A stretch of DNA of 25,000 bases from a virus: the IMG/VR virus record IMGVR_UViG_3300021091_000395, positions 1 through 25,000 of that record, one strand, 5' to 3'. How positions within the stretch are numbered: the stretch's first letter is position 1; each line of letters starts with the position of its first letter. A program made the translations under genes and the position numbers. The notes under the pieces are model-generated. The model made no database searches, was not told the DNA's origin, and worked only from the letters and a program-made list of their open reading frames with translations. Positions 1-7,525 of the stretch are shown here, piece after piece.

Positions 1-193
1 ACGCATGACCGACTTCGTGACCCATGAGAAGATCATAAAGGTTGCCATCCATATCTTTCCAGACAGGACAGACTAGTGTGCGTGATTTCAGATCGAAATA
101 TGCGGTCTTGACTTTTTGGTGTGAGACCGTGATATTCTCAGTCGCCAAAAGTTTGGCGAGCATAGACTTGGAAGTTTGAATACTCATATTCAT
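1..193 (-). CDS. Metallopeptidase-like protein, N-terminal part only (runs off left edge)
   Basis: The first 64 codons of a gene read on the minus strand are present; the rest lies beyond position 1. The visible part ends with MGHEVGHA, in which HEVGH (residues 59-63) fits the HExxH zinc-binding and catalytic motif of metallopeptidases. Upstream of it is an LLATENITV segment and a VCPVWKDM segment that I recognise from a conserved, poorly characterised peptidase-like protein of marine T4-like phages. Two in-frame ATGs (191-193 and 185-187) could be the start; the outer one is used here. The ribosome binding site is weak. The gene lies 68 bases after the deformylase stop, with a possible sigma70-like promoter in the gap. 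The substrate is unknown, and the second half of the active site cannot be seen. Confidence 0.6.
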   Translation of the reverse strand, partial: MNMSIQTSKSMLAKLLATENITVSHQKVKTAYFDLKSRTLVCPVWKDMDGNLYDLLMGHEVGHA

Positions 194-199
194 ACAACC

Positions 200-228
200 A
201 TTATCCTATAAATTATGTATTAAGTAAA
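200..228 (-). promoter_or_regulatory. Possible sigma70-like promoter before the metallopeptidase-like gene
   Basis: Read on the minus strand, TTTACT (223-228) and GATAAT (200-205) are separated by 17 bases, matching the -35/-10 consensus at 4/6 and 5/6. Transcription would begin almost at the ATG at 193, leaving essentially no leader, which argues against it. The gene may instead be read through from the deformylase operon. Confidence 0.25.
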
Positions 229-261
229 GTGAAAAAACCTTAACAAAATCAATAACTTACG

Positions 262-924
262 TCAGTTAACAGAATATACAAACTTTTCAGGTAGATTTTT
301 CTTATCTACTGTAATCATGGGCTGATTCTCTGGTAGATTTATTGGTGCTTGTTCATTTTCCTGTTGCTGAACAAAAGCTCGCATTCTTTTTACATTTTTC
401 TTAACTTTTCGTTTTGCTTGATCAAGTTTGATTGGACTGACTTTATCAGTATATACAATCCCATCTAAGTGATCAATTTCATGTTGAACACAAACCGCTG
501 TAAGTCCATCGAACTCTTGTACAATCTCTTGACCATACATTGCTTGAAATTTTACTTTTATATGATTGTGGCGTGGAACTTTTAAATATAATCCAGGATA
601 AGACAAACATCCCTCTTGATATGTTGCTGGTGTAAGTCCATGATCTATAATCTCTGGATTAAATAATGTCCAAATCTCATTGCCCATGTTTATAACACAA
701 ACGCGATGTTTAAGTCCAACTTGATTGGCAGACAAACCGATGCCACCATAATGCTTTAGAGTTTCAGCAAGCGAGTATGCTAATGATTCGCATTCTTTGG
801 GTTCATGATCTTTATGATTCCATGTAATGGTTGGTTCGCGAAGAATTGAATCATAAAAATCTACCAATTTGAAAATTTCGTATTCAATTAAATTACCTTT
901 ATGATATTTTATCCTTTTTGACAT
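262..924 (-). CDS. def: Peptide deformylase (phage-encoded)
   Basis: This enzyme removes the N-formyl group from new polypeptides. All three family motifs are intact: GIGLSANQ (residues 61-68, consensus GxGLAAxQ), EGCLS (104-108, with zinc ligand C106) and QHEIDH (147-152, with ligands H148 and H152 and catalytic E149). The core is therefore predicted to be active. The protein is 220 residues, longer than the roughly 140-170 usual for phage and bacterial forms. It has about 25 extra N-terminal residues and a tail of about 60 residues after the core: a lysine/arginine-rich helix (165-183) followed by a Gln/Asn/Pro-rich end. The ATG directly abuts the gp46 stop codon, so the gene is the next member of the recombination operon and is probably translated by coupling. 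Phage deformylases are known from marine cyanophages, where they are thought to support host or phage protein turnover; which applies here is inference. Confidence 0.93.
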   Translation of the reverse strand: MSKRIKYHKGNLIEYEIFKLVDFYDSILREPTITWNHKDHEPKECESLAYSLAETLKHYGGIGLSANQVGLKHRVCVINMGNEIWTLFNPEIIDHGLTPATYQEGCLSYPGLYLKVPRHNHIKVKFQAMYGQEIVQEFDGLTAVCVQHEIDHLDGIVYTDKVSPIKLDQAKRKVKKNVKRMRAFVQQQENEQAPINLPENQPMITVDKKNLPEKFVYSVN

Positions 925-2634
925 TTAGTTCACCATCTGTGAGAAATTTTTAATTTTACCGAATCGTATTGTGTGTTTAAACTTGTCTATCATTTGATCT
1001 GATTTATGTGTGATGACAAACACATTCGTGCCTTCATTCATAATATTTATCAGCTTCATAAATTCTTCAGTACCATTAATGTCAAGAGAACCATCAAAGA
1101 CCTCGTCAAAAATTAATAGATTCGTATTCACACTGTTCTTTAATTTGGCGACCGACCTCCAGGTAAACAACAATGCAAGATCAATACGTTTCTTTTCACC
1201 TTCTGAGAAATTATCATAACTGAAATCATCTCGGTGACGAGACTTGATGGTCTCTTTGAACTCCTCGTCAATATTAAAATTAACGAAGAAATCCATCGCA
1301 GCCAAGTATTTGTTTACCAATTTGTTTATAATTGGTACATACTGCTTAATGATTTTCGACTTAATCCCGCCATCTTTAAGCAGCTGCGCGACAATATCGT
1401 AATTCTGTGTTTGTTCAGATACTTCTTTTCGTTTTTCGTTATGAATATGCAAATCAGTCAATAGAGTTTTACTCTGAGCCTTGAACTCTTCACTCATTGC
1501 TGGTTTGCTCTCTATTTCTCCAATCTCCGCTTCAAGTTTCTTAATATATTTTCTGATCTGGTTGCGAGAAGTATTAACACTAACAAGATCTTGTTCAAGA
1601 GATTTGAGTTCTTTTTGGATTGTTTTGATGGTATTGATTCGCTGTAGAACGGCATCACTTTCCTCCTTGAGTTTGTTTAATCCATCAGTAAGTTCTGTAA
1701 TTTTATTATTACAAGTATGCACTTTCTCTTCTTTATTATTAATCGCTTGGTCACAAGTTGGACATGTAGAATTTTTAGAATAAAATTCAATATCCTTTTC
1801 AAGTTTCTGAATATTATTCTCGATCTTTGCCTCTAAATTGTTTATCTTTTGAAAACGTTTGGCAGTAAATTCTTCATCGGAAGTTTGAGCGACAAATTTA
1901 TCTATTTCAGATTCTTTTGCCAATGCTGATGCCTCTAGTTCAGAAAGCGTCGTTGTATTTTCTATTATCTCTTGTTTCTTTGCATCAATTATATCTTTAG
2001 TATTTCTTTTAAGTTCATCTAAATGTCTTTTATGAAGTTCAATTTTACCTTTTGTAGCATCTATTAGTATTTTAAGATTACTCGCCTGATCTTTTAAAGT
2101 ATGGAGTTTATTCTTTACAATAATATTCATCGATGAGAATATTTGTATGTCAAGTAGATCTTCAATAACAGCTCTTCGATCAGAGGCTGATAGTTGCATA
2201 AATGGAGTGAAATTAGTAGATCCTAGAATAACGATCTGTGTAAATGATTTGTAGTTCATTTTAAGAATAACTTTTTCAAGATACTCTTGGTAATCCTTGG
2301 ATTTAGCATCTTGATTTAACATATCGCCATCTACATATATTTCAAATGTATTTGGACGAATACCACGAACAATTTTATATCTTGTTTTACCAACATCGAA
2401 TTCAATCTCAACCGTGCAATCTTTTTCATTGATTGAGTTTACAAGTTGAGGTTTATTGATATTTCGAAATGGCTTACCAAACAATGCAAATGTGATTGCA
2501 TCTAGGAATGTAGATTTTCCTGCACCATTCTCACCTACAATCAATGTGGTTAAATGTTCACCGAGTCGAATTTCAGTAAACAAATTACCAGTTGAAAGAA
2601 AGTTTTTATATCTAACTGTTTTAAAAAATATCAA
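925..2634 (-). CDS. 46: gp46 recombination nuclease subunit, SbcC/Rad50-type ATPase
   Basis: This is the ATPase subunit of the phage Mre11/Rad50-type complex. With gp47 it resects double-strand ends for recombination-dependent replication and host DNA breakdown. The N-terminus has Walker A GENGAGKST (residues 34-42). Two long coiled-coil stretches (about 175-285 and 300-410) flank a zinc hook, CPTC (291-294), by which two molecules dimerise. The C-terminal half carries the ABC signature FSEGEKKR (476-483), Walker B LLIFDEVFD (506-514) and an H-loop ITHK (541-544). The 569 residues are close to T4 gp46 (560). The start overlaps the gp47 stop by 4 bases (ATGA), indicating translational coupling. 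No damage to any motif is visible. Confidence 0.96.
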   Translation of the reverse strand: MIFFKTVRYKNFLSTGNLFTEIRLGEHLTTLIVGENGAGKSTFLDAITFALFGKPFRNINKPQLVNSINEKDCTVEIEFDVGKTRYKIVRGIRPNTFEIYVDGDMLNQDAKSKDYQEYLEKVILKMNYKSFTQIVILGSTNFTPFMQLSASDRRAVIEDLLDIQIFSSMNIIVKNKLHTLKDQASNLKILIDATKGKIELHKRHLDELKRNTKDIIDAKKQEIIENTTTLSELEASALAKESEIDKFVAQTSDEEFTAKRFQKINNLEAKIENNIQKLEKDIEFYSKNSTCPTCDQAINNKEEKVHTCNNKITELTDGLNKLKEESDAVLQRINTIKTIQKELKSLEQDLVSVNTSRNQIRKYIKKLEAEIGEIESKPAMSEEFKAQSKTLLTDLHIHNEKRKEVSEQTQNYDIVAQLLKDGGIKSKIIKQYVPIINKLVNKYLAAMDFFVNFNIDEEFKETIKSRHRDDFSYDNFSEGEKKRIDLALLFTWRSVAKLKNSVNTNLLIFDEVFDGSLDINGTEEFMKLINIMNEGTNVFVITHKSDQMIDKFKHTIRFGKIKNFSQMVN

Positions 2635-3686
2635 ACTGACTCCATAGAGATGGCTTCGCTGTACACATCGCGCAAGACAGCTTTTATTTTATCTGATTCT
2701 ACTGGCAATGTCAACCCATCAACATACTTGTTTAATATTGTAATCGTGTCCTCTGCTTGGTCTACATCCATCTCTACATTGGCTGTGAGCTCTGAGAAAT
2801 CTTCCACAACTGAAACTTCTAGTGGTGCTACTTTGGTAATAGTGTCAATCAAAGTATCAAACAAAAAAGAATTATTTCGTTTTTCAACAACAATTTTAAG
2901 ATACTTTCCACTCAGATGCGAATAGTCAGTATTCACAATATCATTATAGAATAGATTATCATCATTGTAATGTATCTTATAAAACATTTTATTTGGGTTC
3001 AAAATAAATGTTAACTCGCGAGTTTCTGTGTCGAAGATATGAAAGCCACGTTCATCGTTATAATCTAACCATGTAATTTCACCAGGAGTGCCCACATAAA
3101 CAATATGTCCATCACTGCTTTTGTGATGATAATGCCCACTTAACACAAGATCATATTTCTGTAAAATACTTGCATTCATACCCTCATGACTGATATTCAT
3201 TTTATCCATTTTATAGCCAGCAAGTTCATAATGACCAAAATTAATTTGATTCTCGCTGCGCTTGATGAAATCCATTATTTCTAGTTCATTGTCTTTGCAT
3301 ATCCACGGAATGATATCGATTCCCATCCAAGTAGATGGCTTGTCATAAAGAATTAAATGTTTTTCATATTCTCTTAGAAGCAGATTAGGTGAATTAACTT
3401 CGAGAGTGTTCTTGAAAAAAATATCATGATTGCCAAGTAGAACACGACACTCAATATTGTGTTTGACTAACTGATCAAAAAAGTAACGACGGCAAAGAGC
3501 GAGAGACTGAAAAGAGATATATTTCCTACGATCAAATAAATCACCCAACTGAAAGATAGTAGTAATACCATGCTTTACCAAATAAGGAAAAAAGGTATTC
3601 AAATAAAAATCTTTGTAGTAGTTATGAAAGGCAATGCTATCACCTCTCATACCAAAATGTGTATCGCCAAGGATAGCAATCTTCAC
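2631..3686 (-). CDS. 47: gp47 recombination endonuclease subunit, SbcD/Mre11-type
   Basis: This is the metallophosphoesterase nuclease partner of gp46. The two-metal active-site motifs appear in the expected order: GDTH (residues 7-10), GDLFD (48-52), GNHD (85-88), GHYE (151-154) and SGHYHH (183-188). The C-terminal 150 residues form the capping and ATPase-binding region and are less conserved. The 351 residues compare with 339 in T4. The gene overlaps gp55 upstream by 4 bases and gp46 downstream by 4 bases, so the three are one translationally coupled unit. The order 55-47-46 is that of T4-like phages. Confidence 0.96.
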   Translation of the reverse strand: MKIAILGDTHFGMRGDSIAFHNYYKDFYLNTFFPYLVKHGITTIFQLGDLFDRRKYISFQSLALCRRYFFDQLVKHNIECRVLLGNHDIFFKNTLEVNSPNLLLREYEKHLILYDKPSTWMGIDIIPWICKDNELEIMDFIKRSENQINFGHYELAGYKMDKMNISHEGMNASILQKYDLVLSGHYHHKSSDGHIVYVGTPGEITWLDYNDERGFHIFDTETRELTFILNPNKMFYKIHYNDDNLFYNDIVNTDYSHLSGKYLKIVVEKRNNSFLFDTLIDTITKVAPLEVSVVEDFSELTANVEMDVDQAEDTITILNKYVDGLTLPVESDKIKAVLRDVYSEAISMESV

Positions 3687-4219
3687 TTTACAACTTCCTC
3701 ATCTACAAACTTCTCAATACCAGCCTTCTTGGCTTTCTTAGCCTTGCGAGCATTTTCCCAATTATCAATGAACTCTGAGATATTATCATAGAGTTCGAAT
3801 TGTCTAAACGTGCCGTCTTCATTTTCATTTAATTCATATTCATCTAGAACGCCAGCTGTTTGTGTCGACTTATATTTAATATAAAGTTGTTTCTTTTCCT
3901 TTTGAATGCGTCTCAAAAATGCATAAAAAACTATTTGTGTGAAATATGCAAATGGATTATTTGATTTGGCAGGATCAAAATTTTCTACATACATGACGCA
4001 ATTTTCAATTGCATCTGCAATCATTTCATCTCTAAAGGTATATGAAATAAAATTTGGTTTATGCGAAAGATTCTCTGCGATCTTCATAAAGCACTCAGCA
4101 ACATATCGAGGGATTTGTGGTTTAGGTTTACTCTCTCGTTTGGCTTTTCTAATTGCTTGACGATATTTTGTCATTTCTTTGACAAAATCTTTATTGTTTA
4201 TATAATGATTTTTTGCCAT
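3683..4219 (-). CDS. 55: gp55 late-transcription sigma factor
   Basis: This is a minimal sigma-like factor that redirects host RNA polymerase to late promoters (TATAAATA in T4), normally activated by the gp45 sliding clamp. The 178 residues compare with 185 in T4. A segment around residues 55-120 (MIADAIENCVMYVENFDP followed by NPFAYFTQIVFYAFLRRI) is the sigma region 2-like core that grips the beta' clamp and the -10 element; its DP..NPFAY string is a hallmark of marine T4-like gp55. The tail IEKFVDEE near the C-terminus sits where T4 gp55 has its clamp-binding motif, but I infer that role only from position. Candidate target sites are listed separately before virion genes in this window. The gene starts 3 bases after the Sm-like gene. 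Confidence 0.93.
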   Translation of the reverse strand: MAKNHYINNKDFVKEMTKYRQAIRKAKRESKPKPQIPRYVAECFMKIAENLSHKPNFISYTFRDEMIADAIENCVMYVENFDPAKSNNPFAYFTQIVFYAFLRRIQKEKKQLYIKYKSTQTAGVLDEYELNENEDGTFRQFELYDNISEFIDNWENARKAKKAKKAGIEKFVDEEVVK

Positions 4220-4222
4220 AAA

Positions 4223-4642
4223 TTAGTGTACTGGTTTATCCTTTTTAGTTTTCAATGCTTCTAAGATTGAGACTACATTCTCATGAGTTTCCATATGTTC
4301 TTTAATCATTTCTCTTCTCTTTTTCAAGGTTTCTTGAAATTTAGATTGATTATTATAGAAAAAATCGCTGACGAATTCGTATTGCTCATAAAATTCTGCG
4401 CGGACTGGAGTGCAAAACATCACATCATCTAATGGAAATTCTACTTCACGTAGTTGTATAATCGATTGTGGTAAGTATTCCTGCAATGCAAGAGTTTGTC
4501 TCCCCTCTTCAAATGCAGTTTCAATCTCAACTCTCAGTGGCATCTCAATCAGAATACACTCTTCCTTATATGTTACCCATCCAACTAAATCATCAGGCAA
4601 ATTTTTAAATCGTACGAACTTTAATTCTCTTTCTTCTGACAT
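4223..4642 (-). CDS. Conserved small protein, probable Sm-like fold
   Basis: This is a 139-residue protein without catalytic motifs. Residues 10-90 form a run of predicted strands (VRFKNLPDDLVGWVTY, then CILIEMPLRVEIE, then DDVMFCTPVRAEFYEQYE). I associate this with a short family encoded between uvsW and gene 55 in marine T4-like phages, for which an Sm-like fold has been reported. The C-terminal 45 residues are a charged helix rich in Lys and Glu. The start ATG overlaps the uvsW stop by one base (TAATG), so it is co-translated with the recombination and late-sigma genes. An Sm-like fold would suggest RNA binding or ring formation, but neither the fold nor a function can be proven from the sequence alone. 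Confidence 0.7.
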   Translation of the reverse strand: MSEERELKFVRFKNLPDDLVGWVTYKEECILIEMPLRVEIETAFEEGRQTLALQEYLPQSIIQLREVEFPLDDVMFCTPVRAEFYEQYEFVSDFFYNNQSKFQETLKKRREMIKEHMETHENVVSILEALKTKKDKPVH

Positions 4643-6108
4643 TAATTTATCCTTACATTGTTTGTAGTGAATGGAAATTTTTCTTCGCTGTATATCTTCA
4701 CTCTTTCTTCATAATGTTTCAATGTAAAATTTATATAAGGTCCATACCTAAGATCATCTGCTAAATCGTAGAGTGTCGCTGCATCTTTGTTATCTCCTAA
4801 ACGTAATACGCGACCAATTGATTGCAGCGAGCGTATCTTACTCTTTGTTGGAGAAGAGAACACTATATTATGTAGGTTGCGAATGTTCACGCCTGTCGAG
4901 AAAGTGCCATAACTCGCCACAATGATTGCGTCGTTTTCTTGTTCAGTAATATGCCTCACTGCTTCACGATCCTCTGCCTCAACTCCACCATGGATAAAAA
5001 ATACTTTACGACTATTTGCTTTTTCACCTATCAGATCATATAATATCTTACCATGTTTTTCGACATAAGTAAATAAAATTAAACTATTTCCTTTAAGATT
5101 TATTGCAAGATCTCGTATAAAATTATTTCGACCTTCATGCTGTGTTAAAAAATTCATCTCATCAGGATAAGTAAATCCTTTGATCGCTTTACACACTGCG
5201 TCAGGATATTTCAATACAATACATTTGATACTGAAATTCGCTAATTGTTTGCGTTCAATTAACTCTTTTGTAGAGATGGCTTTAAACACAGGTCCGAATA
5301 ATCCTTCTAAAACCAACTTATTGACTTTACTGTCATCCAGTGTTCCTGTTGTACCAATACGCACATCACAATTGATTAGTTTAGTCATAATACTTGTCAA
5401 TGACTTTGCTTTAAATGTGTGCGCCTCGTCACCAATAATGAAGTCAAATTGCGAGAAGTATTTTTTGGGCATGTCGTATATACTTTGCCACGTAGAGATA
5501 ATTAAATCACTGTTTGGAATCTTTGTTTCACCACCAAATATTTTTTGACAATGTTTCTCCACATCCCAACCATTACTGCTCGAGTAATTTTGAAAATCAG
5601 AGTGCATTTGTGTTACAAGGTTGATTGTCGGCACGATAAGCAATCCTCGTTTCTTACCTGTGCTCAGTAACTGACGAATCATCATATAAATGATGAGCGA
5701 CTTTCCACTCGCAGTGGGCGAGACAAGCACTGTTCTTTTTTTAGTAAGACCTACACTTGACGCAAGATATTGATAGTCTCGTGGCTCTATGGGAAGTGAG
5801 AGTGCACTTGCTAGGTTTTTTGTATCGATTGGATGAAGTTCTGTCTCTTCATCAATCACTTCAAACGAATAATTTTTTTGTTTACAAAAAACCTTTATGT
5901 AACTAATTAGTCCAGTATAAATTTGTTTCGTGCGTAAGTTGAGCAGACGTATCTTTCCGTCCCAGTGTCGATTACGAAACGCTGGACTGAATTGATACCC
6001 AGGAGTCGAAAATGTAAAAAATTCAGACATCTCTTGAAGTATCGAATCTTCTGCATGAACCTGTACATATATGTTGTCAACCTTTTCAATCGCAACGTGA
6101 TCGATCAT
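4642..6108 (-). CDS. uvsW: UvsW ATP-dependent DNA/RNA helicase
   Basis: This is a superfamily 2 helicase that unwinds R-loops, drives branch migration and fork regression, and shifts T4 replication from origin-dependent to recombination-dependent mode. An N-terminal domain of about 100 residues precedes the helicase core, as in T4 UvsW. The helicase motifs are motif I PTASGKS (131-137), motif II DEAH (227-230), motif III GTTGT (252-256) and motif VI QSIGRVLRLG (429-438). The 488 residues compare with about 500 in T4. It overlaps uvsY upstream by 4 bases and the Sm-like gene downstream by 1, placing it firmly in the operon. All core motifs look intact. Confidence 0.96.
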   Translation of the reverse strand: MIDHVAIEKVDNIYVQVHAEDSILQEMSEFFTFSTPGYQFSPAFRNRHWDGKIRLLNLRTKQIYTGLISYIKVFCKQKNYSFEVIDEETELHPIDTKNLASALSLPIEPRDYQYLASSVGLTKKRTVLVSPTASGKSLIIYMMIRQLLSTGKKRGLLIVPTINLVTQMHSDFQNYSSSNGWDVEKHCQKIFGGETKIPNSDLIISTWQSIYDMPKKYFSQFDFIIGDEAHTFKAKSLTSIMTKLINCDVRIGTTGTLDDSKVNKLVLEGLFGPVFKAISTKELIERKQLANFSIKCIVLKYPDAVCKAIKGFTYPDEMNFLTQHEGRNNFIRDLAINLKGNSLILFTYVEKHGKILYDLIGEKANSRKVFFIHGGVEAEDREAVRHITEQENDAIIVASYGTFSTGVNIRNLHNIVFSSPTKSKIRSLQSIGRVLRLGDNKDAATLYDLADDLRYGPYINFTLKHYEERVKIYSEEKFPFTTNNVRIN

Positions 6109-6554
6109 CTAGCACCTTGAATAAATTTCTCCCAGCCCATATATTCTTTTAATTGCCACGTTCGATTGTTTAGTTCCTTCATAACGTTTGTACAAAATGA
6201 AGACGCCTCCTCATGATAGGCTTTCTTGCGTTTAAGTTTTGATAAATCCTCATCACCATCCAAATAAACTTGAATATCAGATTTAAGTGTAAATCGAAAC
6301 GGCTCCCAACCAAGTTCTGTCAATTCTTTTTGATCAAGTTTACCTGTATAATACATCCACTTCAATCGCTTGAGTTTGTCTAGTTCTAATCCTACTCTTT
6401 TTGCAGCAAGATTATGTACTGACAAATATTTGTTATATTTGTTATGAATAAGGGGAATACGCAAGATTTCTTTTCCAGGCTCTGTAATATCTACTTCAGA
6501 GTCTTTTTCCCATTGCGCCATGAGTTCTTCAAGAGGAGGAGTTTCAATTTTCAT
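6105..6554 (-). CDS. uvsY: UvsY recombination mediator protein
   Basis: UvsY loads the UvsX recombinase onto gp32-coated single-stranded DNA. This 149-residue protein (T4 UvsY is 137) is mostly helical and highly charged. Residues 39-71 (HNKYNKYLSVHNLAAKR followed by a lysine-rich helix ending in YYTGKL) resemble the T4 segment in which a KWL...K helix is followed by YYSGR. The C-terminal EYMGWEKFIQGAR matches the short hydrophobic tail of T4 UvsY that drives hexamerisation. Position directly upstream of uvsW is the standard T4 arrangement. It is the first gene of the left-hand operon, behind a sigma70-like promoter. The assignment rests on weak sequence likeness plus strong synteny. Confidence 0.85.
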   Translation of the reverse strand: MKIETPPLEELMAQWEKDSEVDITEPGKEILRIPLIHNKYNKYLSVHNLAAKRVGLELDKLKRLKWMYYTGKLDQKELTELGWEPFRFTLKSDIQVYLDGDEDLSKLKRKKAYHEEASSFCTNVMKELNNRTWQLKEYMGWEKFIQGAR

Positions 6555-6571
6555 ATATGAATAGAAATGAG

Positions 6572-6584
6572 TACAATGATTGTA
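6572..6584 (-). promoter_or_regulatory. 13-bp palindrome over the uvsY promoter start region
   Basis: TACAAT-G-ATTGTA is a perfect inverted repeat with one central base. It begins at the edge of the -10 element (6584-6589) and covers the likely transcription start of the uvsY operon. A dimeric repressor or activator site is a reasonable reading, but no regulator is encoded in view. Confidence 0.35.
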
Positions 6585-6612
6585 TCATACTATATTTCAT
6601 GAATGAAGACAA
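6584..6612 (-). promoter_or_regulatory. Sigma70-like promoter of the uvsY-uvsW-55-47-46 operon
   Basis: On the minus strand, TTGTCT (6607-6612) and TATGAT (6584-6589) are separated by exactly 17 bases, matching the bacterial housekeeping consensus at 4/6 and 5/6. It lies in the only sizeable gap (6555-6693) and would start transcription about 25 bases before uvsY. It lacks the (A/C)TAAATAT motif seen before virion genes, consistent with early or middle expression. The remainder of the 139-base gap shows nothing clear. Confidence 0.55.
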
Positions 6613-6693
6613 GTTACAAAAAAGGTTGACTAATTGTATTTTTGTCGATATAATAAGTATGTCTACGTTCTAAAGATACTCTATATAACTAGA

Positions 6694-7242
6694 CTATAAT
6701 AATTCGATATCGTAATATGAAAATCTAAACGATGCATTGCTTGTAATAACACCTTCGGCATTTGATCCGACGTTAAACGAAAGTGATGACAAGTAAGTTG
6801 GAAAAATATCATGAAACTTAACACGAATTCTTGGATTGTTTTTGTTTGAATAAATTGTAAGAATTCCATCTGTATATACGGCAGGTCGACGATTATTCAT
6901 TAAACTCTGCATATAAGAAGACTTTGTTACTTTTGCTAAATCAACATATTCTTTAAAGTCGGTAGGAAATGTTGCAGCGCGAATCCAATTATGAATTTCT
7001 AACCAAGAACTTAACGTTTCATTTACAAGAAATGTTGTGCTAAAGGCATCATAAACTGCTTTTTCTCCTGGCACAAATAAATCAATAAATGGTGTAAAGC
7101 GTTGAATTTCAGTCAATGAAATTCCAGGAATAGATGCATCTTGACAAAAATATGTGACGTCAGGTAATCGATCAAAGATCATCTGAAACTTATGCGGTTG
7201 AAGAAAATCTGTATTAATTGGATTTCGTGTTAATGCTGTCAT
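6694..7242 (-). CDS. Tail-tube-fold structural protein (gp19 paralogue, possible gp54/tube-initiator role)
   Basis: This 182-residue protein shares the layout of the window's own tail tube protein gp19. Both have an N-terminal block with a PG turn (IPG, residues 38-40), a central E-x-H/E-x-W segment (LEIHNWI, 81-87), and near the end F-x-D-x-FP-x-x-LS (143-152 here, 129-138 in gp19) followed by a strand ending in an aromatic pair. Related proteins recur in marine T4-like phages just after gene 23 and are annotated as virion structural proteins. In T4 the tube fold is also used by gp54 and gp48 at the baseplate, so a tube-initiating or baseplate role is plausible but inferred. It overlaps the coiled-coil gene upstream by 29 bases. 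Confidence 0.7.
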   Translation of the reverse strand: MTALTRNPINTDFLQPHKFQMIFDRLPDVTYFCQDASIPGISLTEIQRFTPFIDLFVPGEKAVYDAFSTTFLVNETLSSWLEIHNWIRAATFPTDFKEYVDLAKVTKSSYMQSLMNNRRPAVYTDGILTIYSNKNNPRIRVKFHDIFPTYLSSLSFNVGSNAEGVITSNASFRFSYYDIELL

Positions 7243-7435
7243 CTAATAGTTTCCGTAGATCGATGGTTTTTTCTCTCTCAATTAAATCAATAATAAAGTT
7301 TGTTAACTCGATTTCTTTCTTGATAAAGAATAGTTTTTTGTTTAATTCTTCTAATCGCTCAGAGTAATATTTCAATTCCTGCTTTTTTTGTTTGCGCAGA
7401 TCTTTCAAGTCTGATAAAAGAATTATCTTAGCCAT
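7214..7435 (-). CDS. Small coiled-coil protein downstream of gp23
   Basis: This is a 73-residue, highly charged protein (residues 8-60 rich in Lys, Glu and Leu at heptad-like spacing), predicted to be one long coiled coil ending in a short acidic-basic tail. The ATG at 7433-7435 is chosen. An upstream in-frame GTG (7480) would add 15 codons lying inside the terminator hairpin and is rejected. I recognise the DLKDLRxxKxxELxYY pattern from an uncharacterised protein encoded after gene 23 in marine T4-like phages. A (A/C)TAAATAT element lies just 2 bases upstream of the ATG, so its mRNA may have no leader. Function unknown; a minor virion or assembly role is suggested only by location. Confidence 0.75.
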   Translation of the reverse strand: MAKIILLSDLKDLRKQKKQELKYYSERLEELNKKLFFIKKEIELTNFIIDLIEREKTIDLRKLLDDSINTKSN

Positions 7436-7437
7436 AT

Positions 7438-7446
7438 TATATTTAG
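7438..7446 (-). promoter_or_regulatory. Candidate late promoter element CTAAATATA
   Basis: On the minus strand CTAAATATA lies between the gp23 terminator and the coiled-coil gene. Placed like a T4 late promoter, it would start transcription at or within the ATG at 7435, so it could serve the tube-like gene at 7242 rather than the first one. It shares TAAATAT with five other intergenic sites. Confidence 0.4.
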
Positions 7447-7448
7447 GG

Positions 7449-7483
7449 AAAGAAAAAGGGGTGGATCCTTTCGAATCCACCCC
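7449..7483 (-). terminator. Intrinsic terminator after gp23
   Basis: On the minus strand, GGGGTGGAT and ATCCACCCC form a perfect 9-bp stem with an 8-base loop, followed at once by TTTTTCTTT. It lies 43 bases after the gp23 stop and fits a strong Rho-independent terminator that ends the highly expressed capsid transcript. Confidence 0.93.
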
Positions 7484-7525
7484 CGAGTCACTTTGCCTTG
7501 TTATTATTATAAGTTTGGCAAACTA

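Noticed and set aside
6613-6693. A terminator after the tube-like gene
   Set aside because: Only A/T-rich arms (ACAAAAA with TTTTTGT, long loop) are visible, with no GC stem followed by a U-tract.
7436-7480. GTG-initiated 15-codon extension of the small coiled-coil gene
   Set aside because: It would translate through the terminator hairpin and U-tract; the ATG at 7433-7435 is the sensible start.
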